Origin: Betaproteobacteria bacterium
GTDB taxonomy: Bacteria > Pseudomonadota > Gammaproteobacteria > Burkholderiales > SG8-41
Length of the DNA stretch: 17,466 nt
Assembly (NCBI GenBank): GCA_025356695.1
Contig: JANXSE010000333.1
Location: forward strand, 1 to 17,466
Reading direction: 5' to 3'
In this document: piece after piece, positions 13,834 to 17,466 of the stretch
Layout: each line of letters starts with the position of its first letter
Position numbering within the stretch: position 1 is the stretch's first letter
The notes under the pieces: model-generated
The model's input: only the letters and a program-made list of their open reading frames with translations
Database searches by the model: none
What the model was told of the DNA's origin: nothing
Position numbers and translations under genes: made by a program

Positions 13834-15594
13834 ATGACACGGGAAAACAACATGAGCGATTACAAAAGCGAAATCCGCGACGGCATGCAGATCGACTGGG
13901 ACGTGCCGATCAAGATGGACGACGGCCTCGTGCTGCGCGCCGACGTCTTCCGCCCCATCGGCGACGGCAAGTACCCTGCACTCATGAGCTACGGCCCCTA
14001 CGGCAAAGGGCTCGCCTTCCAGGACGGCTACAAGACCGCGTGGGAAATTATGTGCAAGGAAAACCCCGACGCGGTTTCCGGCACGACGAACAAATACCAG
14101 AACTGGGAAGTCGCCGATCCGGAGAAATGGGTACCGGACGGCTACGCGCTGGTGCGCGTCGATTCGCGCGGTGCCGGCCGTTCGCCCGGTTACCTGCAGC
14201 ACAACAACAAACGCGAGAACGACGACTTCCATCAGTGCATTGAATGGGCCGCCGCGCAGCCGTGGTGTACCGGCAAGATCGGACTCAACGGCATTTCCTA
14301 CTTCGGCGCCAGCCAGTGGCGCGCCGCAGCGACGCAACCGCCGCACCTCGCCGCGATCTGCGTGTGGGAGGGCTGGGTCGACAACTACCGCGACTCGGCG
14401 CGCCACGGCGGCATCATCTGCGTGTTCCGCAAAAACTGGCAGGACATGCAGGTGAAGACCGTGCAGCACGGCGTCGGCGAACGCGGTGCGAAGAGCAAGC
14501 TCGCCGGCGAATACTTCTGCGGCCCGGAAACGCTGTCCGAAGAGGAACTGCTGAAAAATCGCGAGAACATGTGGGGCGAGTACCTGAGTCGTCCGCTCGA
14601 CAGCGACTACTACCGCGAACGCACCGGTGATCTGTCCAAAGTCAAAGTGCCGCTGCTCTCCACCGCGAACTGGGGCGGCCAGGGCCTGCACACGCGCGGC
14701 AATTTCGAAGGTTTCGTGCGCGCGGCATCAACGCAGAAATGGCTGGAAGTACATGGCGGTTCGCACTGGGCGCCGTTCTACACCGACTACGGCGTCGGCC
14801 TGCAGAAAAAATTCTTCAACTACTTCCTCAAGGGCGAGCAGAACGGCTGGGACAAGCAACCCAAGGTGCAGCTCAACGTGCGTCACCCCGGCGAGAAGTT
14901 CGTCATCCGTCATGAAAACGAATGGCCGCTGGCGCGCACGCAGTGGACCAACTTCTATCTCGATCCGAACGGCATGAAACTCTCGCCGACACCGGTCGCC
15001 ACCGACCAGACGCTGACCTACGACGGTCTCGGCGACGGCCTCGTCTTCTCGACCGGCCCACTGGCGCAGGAAACCGAGATCACCGGCCATTCGGCGCTGA
15101 AGGTTTTTATTTCATCGGCGACCAGCAACGCCGACATTTTCGCCGTCATCACCGTTTACGATCCCCAGGGCAAAGAGGTTGTGTTCAAGGGCGCGCTCGA
15201 TCCGCACACGCCAATCGCCCAAGGCTGGCTGCGCGCCTCGCACCGCAAGCTCGATCCGAAATTGACGCTGCCGTACCGCCCGTACCACACGCACGACGAA
15301 GACCAGCCGCTGAAACCCGGTGAAGTTGTTGAGCTAGATGTCGAAATCTGGCCGACCTGCATCGTCGTGCCAAAGGGCTACAGCGTGAAGCTGTTGCTGC
15401 GCGGCAAAGACTATGTCTACGACGGCGAAGCCACCACGCTGTCGAACATGAAAAACCCGATGCGCGGCTGCGGCCCGTTCGAGCACGACGACGAGACCGA
15501 CCGTCCGCCGGCGATTTTCGGCGGCAAGGTCACGTTGCACGTCGGGCCGAAACGTCCGTCGGCGGTGTTGCTGCCGATTATTCCGGCGAAGTAA
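13834..15594 (+). CDS. CocE/NonD family hydrolase, first of a tandem pair
   Basis: A 586-residue protein of the cocaine-esterase/X-prolyl dipeptidyl peptidase class: an alpha/beta hydrolase core (about 20-335) and a C-terminal jelly-roll (about 345-580). The nucleophile is S155 in 'LNGISYFGASQW', the GxSYxG form of the class; 'VRVDSRGAGRSPG' (108-119) and the His region 'EVHGGSHWAPFY' (H311) are clear. The usual WxD aspartate is absent: the segment reads 'STANWGGQGLHTRGN'. Members hydrolyse esters or amides of acyl groups; none can be named here. No signal peptide is evident. ATG at 13834 (GAAG upstream) or 13852 (GGGA upstream) could be the start; they differ by six residues. It is about 240 bp before its paralogue, separated by a composite repeat. 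Confidence 0.9.
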   Translation: MTRENNMSDYKSEIRDGMQIDWDVPIKMDDGLVLRADVFRPIGDGKYPALMSYGPYGKGLAFQDGYKTAWEIMCKENPDAVSGTTNKYQNWEVADPEKWVPDGYALVRVDSRGAGRSPGYLQHNNKRENDDFHQCIEWAAAQPWCTGKIGLNGISYFGASQWRAAATQPPHLAAICVWEGWVDNYRDSARHGGIICVFRKNWQDMQVKTVQHGVGERGAKSKLAGEYFCGPETLSEEELLKNRENMWGEYLSRPLDSDYYRERTGDLSKVKVPLLSTANWGGQGLHTRGNFEGFVRAASTQKWLEVHGGSHWAPFYTDYGVGLQKKFFNYFLKGEQNGWDKQPKVQLNVRHPGEKFVIRHENEWPLARTQWTNFYLDPNGMKLSPTPVATDQTLTYDGLGDGLVFSTGPLAQETEITGHSALKVFISSATSNADIFAVITVYDPQGKEVVFKGALDPHTPIAQGWLRASHRKLDPKLTLPYRPYHTHDEDQPLKPGEVVELDVEIWPTCIVVPKGYSVKLLLRGKDYVYDGEATTLSNMKNPMRGCGPFEHDDETDRPPAIFGGKVTLHVGPKRPSAVLLPIIPAK

Positions 15595-15606
15595 GTTTGC
15601 TGTTCA

Positions 15607-15795
15607 CCCTCCCCTTCAAGGGGAAGGCAGGGATGGGGATGGGTTGCGCACGCTGATTGACCCCATCCCCACCCTGGCAGACGGACACGTTACTGGCGAA
15701 GCCAGCCGTTTGCGGGTAGTGTGCCTTGCACTCGCTCCCGCCCCGGATCGCTTCGCGAACGCCGTGTCGCGAGTGCCTCCCCTTGAAGGGGAGGG
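15607..15795. repeat. Composite palindromic element with 96-bp core (copy B)
   Basis: Outer arms CCCTCCCCTTCAAGG (15607-15621) and CCTTGAAGGGGAGGG (15781-15795) are perfectly complementary over 15 bp. Inner arms at about 15629-15644 and 15660-15675 pair with few faults. The 96-bp core (15682-15777) is 90/96 identical to copy A; differences fall at core positions 39, 41, 45, 46, 49 and 93. It has the same orientation on the plus strand as copy A, although the flanking genes here run the other way. It fills most of the 238-bp gap between the two CocE-type genes; nothing else is visible in that gap except the ribosome binding site of the second gene. Confidence 0.87.
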
Positions 15796-15832
15796 AATTT
15801 AGTTTTTGTTTCCACGCTTCCGGAGAATCCGC

Positions 15833-17466
15833 ATGCCCGACACCGCCGCCGACATTTCAAAAAAAGTCTCGCAACCCAAAGACCACAAACTGATCGTCGA
15901 AAAAGACGTGAAGATTCCGCTGCGCGACGGCGGCTTTCTCTACGGTGACATCTATCGCCCGGACTGCGGCGACGAGAAGGTGCCGGTGATCATGAACATC
16001 GGCCCCTATCAAAAAGACAAGGTGTGGATCCCGCCGCACGATCTCGAGGAAGCGCCCAACGAATACATGAACTGGGAAACACTCAATCCGCTGTGGTGGT
16101 GTCCGCGCGGTTACGGTCTGCTGCGCGTCGATACGCGCGGCTCCGGAAAATCGCCGGGCAAATCGGAACCGAGCACCATGCAGGAAGCCGTCGACGCCTA
16201 CGATTGCATCGAATGGGTAGCAAAACAGCCGTGGAGTTCCGGCAAGGTCGGCACCTGCGGCATTTCGTACCACGCCGCGTTTCAGTGGAAAGTCGCCGGC
16301 CTTAATCCGCCGTCGCTAAAAGCGATCATGCCGTGGGAAGGCCGCGCCGATCAGTACCGCGACCAGGCCTATCACGGCGGCATATTCGCGATGGGCTTTC
16401 TCGCCGCCTGGCACAACGCGCAGACCGCGCACCACCTGCTCGGCCGCCCGCGCCAGTACAACCCGGATGCGTTTCAAAATGATTTGCTGTGGAACTACAT
16501 GCGCAACGATCTCGATTCCGAATACTGGCGCGCCAAGAGCGCCAAGTGGGAGAAGATCACGGTGCCGATGTACAGCGTCGGCAACTGGGGTGGCTACGCC
16601 ATGCATCTCAGGGGCAACACCGAGGGCTATATGAATGCCGTCTCGAAACACAAGAAGCTGCGCATCCACAGCGGCTCGCATTTCCATCCTTTTCACGCGG
16701 AAGAAGCGCGCATCGATCAACTGCGCTGGTTCGACCACTGGCTGAAGGACATTGACACCGGGATCATGGACGAACCGCCGGTCAAGCTGCAGATCCGCAC
16801 CGGCGGCAACCTCAAGGGTTATCCCTTCCGCTTCGAAAACGAATGGCCGCTCGCGCGCACGCAGTGGACCAAGTTTTATCTGAAGATCGACCGCGAGCCG
16901 CTGCCCGATCCCGACGGCGTCGAAGGCGAACTGGTCAAAGCGCCGCTCGCCAAGACTTCAACCGCATCGTATCCGGCGACCAGCGGCCACGGCCACAATC
17001 CCGCTGGCGGCGTAACTTTCGAAACGCCGGTGCTGAGCGAAGACACAGAAGTCACCGGCCCCATCGTGCTCAACATCTGGGTCTCCAGCAGCTCGGAGGA
17101 CTGCGACATCTACGCCACCATCCGCAACATCGGCCCCGATGGCAAAGACGTGGTCGAAGCGGGCCAGCGCGGCGAACCGCAACCCGGCGTCACCAAGGGC
17201 TGGCTGCGCGCCTCGCAGCGCAAGCTCGATACAGAGAAGTCGCTGCCCTATCGCCCCTACCACGCGCACGACGAACGCCAGTGGCTGAAGCCGAACGAGA
17301 TCGTCGAACTGCGCGTCGAAGTCTGGCCGAGCTCGATGGTGTTCAGGAAGGGCCACAAGATCCGCCTCGACGTCGGCCCGCGCGATGGCATCGGCACCGC
17401 GCACTTCTCGCACTACAGCGCCGACTACAACATCGGCGCCACCAACACCGTGTATTCGGGCGGCGA
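15833..17466 (+). CDS. CocE/NonD family hydrolase, second of the pair, 3' end outside window
   Basis: My translation from the ATG at 15833 (CGGAGA about 7 bases upstream) stays open for 544 codons to the window edge, so the gene is partial only because the window ends. The protein begins MPDTAADISKKVSQPKDHKL. It is a paralogue of the preceding gene: both carry 'ENEWPLARTQWT', a 'GWLRAS-RKL' block and 'LPYRPYH-HDE'. The nucleophile is S145 in 'TCGISYHAAFQW', GxSYxA where the first copy has GxSYxG. The probable catalytic His is H283 in 'RIHSGSHFHPFH'. 'YSVGNWGGYAMHLRGN' again lacks the WxD aspartate. Divergence is large outside these blocks, so this is an old duplication or two related acquisitions, and substrates may differ. 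Confidence 0.9.
   Translation, partial: MPDTAADISKKVSQPKDHKLIVEKDVKIPLRDGGFLYGDIYRPDCGDEKVPVIMNIGPYQKDKVWIPPHDLEEAPNEYMNWETLNPLWWCPRGYGLLRVDTRGSGKSPGKSEPSTMQEAVDAYDCIEWVAKQPWSSGKVGTCGISYHAAFQWKVAGLNPPSLKAIMPWEGRADQYRDQAYHGGIFAMGFLAAWHNAQTAHHLLGRPRQYNPDAFQNDLLWNYMRNDLDSEYWRAKSAKWEKITVPMYSVGNWGGYAMHLRGNTEGYMNAVSKHKKLRIHSGSHFHPFHAEEARIDQLRWFDHWLKDIDTGIMDEPPVKLQIRTGGNLKGYPFRFENEWPLARTQWTKFYLKIDREPLPDPDGVEGELVKAPLAKTSTASYPATSGHGHNPAGGVTFETPVLSEDTEVTGPIVLNIWVSSSSEDCDIYATIRNIGPDGKDVVEAGQRGEPQPGVTKGWLRASQRKLDTEKSLPYRPYHAHDERQWLKPNEIVELRVEVWPSSMVFRKGHKIRLDVGPRDGIGTAHFSHYSADYNIGATNTVYSGG

Overview
The window looks like a chromosomal segment of a GC-rich betaproteobacterium, probably of the order Burkholderiales or a close relative. 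Three things suggest this: the housekeeping order rph-rdgB-hemW divergent from yicC-gmk-rpoZ-spoT, a tripartite-tricarboxylate (Bug/TctC) type periplasmic receptor without its membrane partners, and dispersed palindromic repeats of a kind common in these genomes. I made no database comparison; the assignment is from recognised families and gene order.

Left part (1-7335): a small antibiotic-biosynthesis-monooxygenase-type protein, a 200-bp gap packed with four GTAGGG-type palindromic repeat units, then the minus-strand run rph-rdgB-hemW (RNase PH, ITP/XTP pyrophosphatase, radical-SAM heme chaperone). Divergent from it is the plus-strand run yicC-gmk-rpoZ-spoT (RNA endonuclease family, guanylate kinase, RNA polymerase omega, bifunctional (p)ppGpp synthetase/hydrolase). 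These are core genes of nucleotide hygiene, RNA turnover and the stringent response.

Right part (7292-17466): an accessory catabolic region arranged around a divergent promoter region at 11288-11497. To the left on the minus strand lie a crotonase-fold enzyme of the MenB/BadI type, a class III CoA-transferase, a methylmalonyl-CoA-epimerase-like VOC protein and an Ldh2-type 2-hydroxyacid dehydrogenase. To the right on the plus strand lie a periplasmic solute-binding receptor, an alpha/beta hydrolase resembling 2,6-dihydroxypseudooxynicotine hydrolase, and two tandem CocE/NonD-type hydrolases, the second running off the window. Taken together (inference) this reads as a pathway that captures an organic acid, ester or amide, hydrolyses it, loads the acid onto CoA and processes it by hydration or ring/C-C cleavage and a dehydrogenase. 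The substrate cannot be named from sequence.

The most distinctive non-coding signal is a family of large GC-rich palindromes that fills the gaps of the catabolic region. One copy (8824-8914) is a simple nested hairpin. Two copies (10159-10351 and 15607-15795) carry an extra 96-bp core that is 90/96 identical between them. Three of the six differences are correlated changes that keep two mutually exclusive stems paired. No rRNA, tRNA, CRISPR array, transposase, integrase or phage gene was seen.
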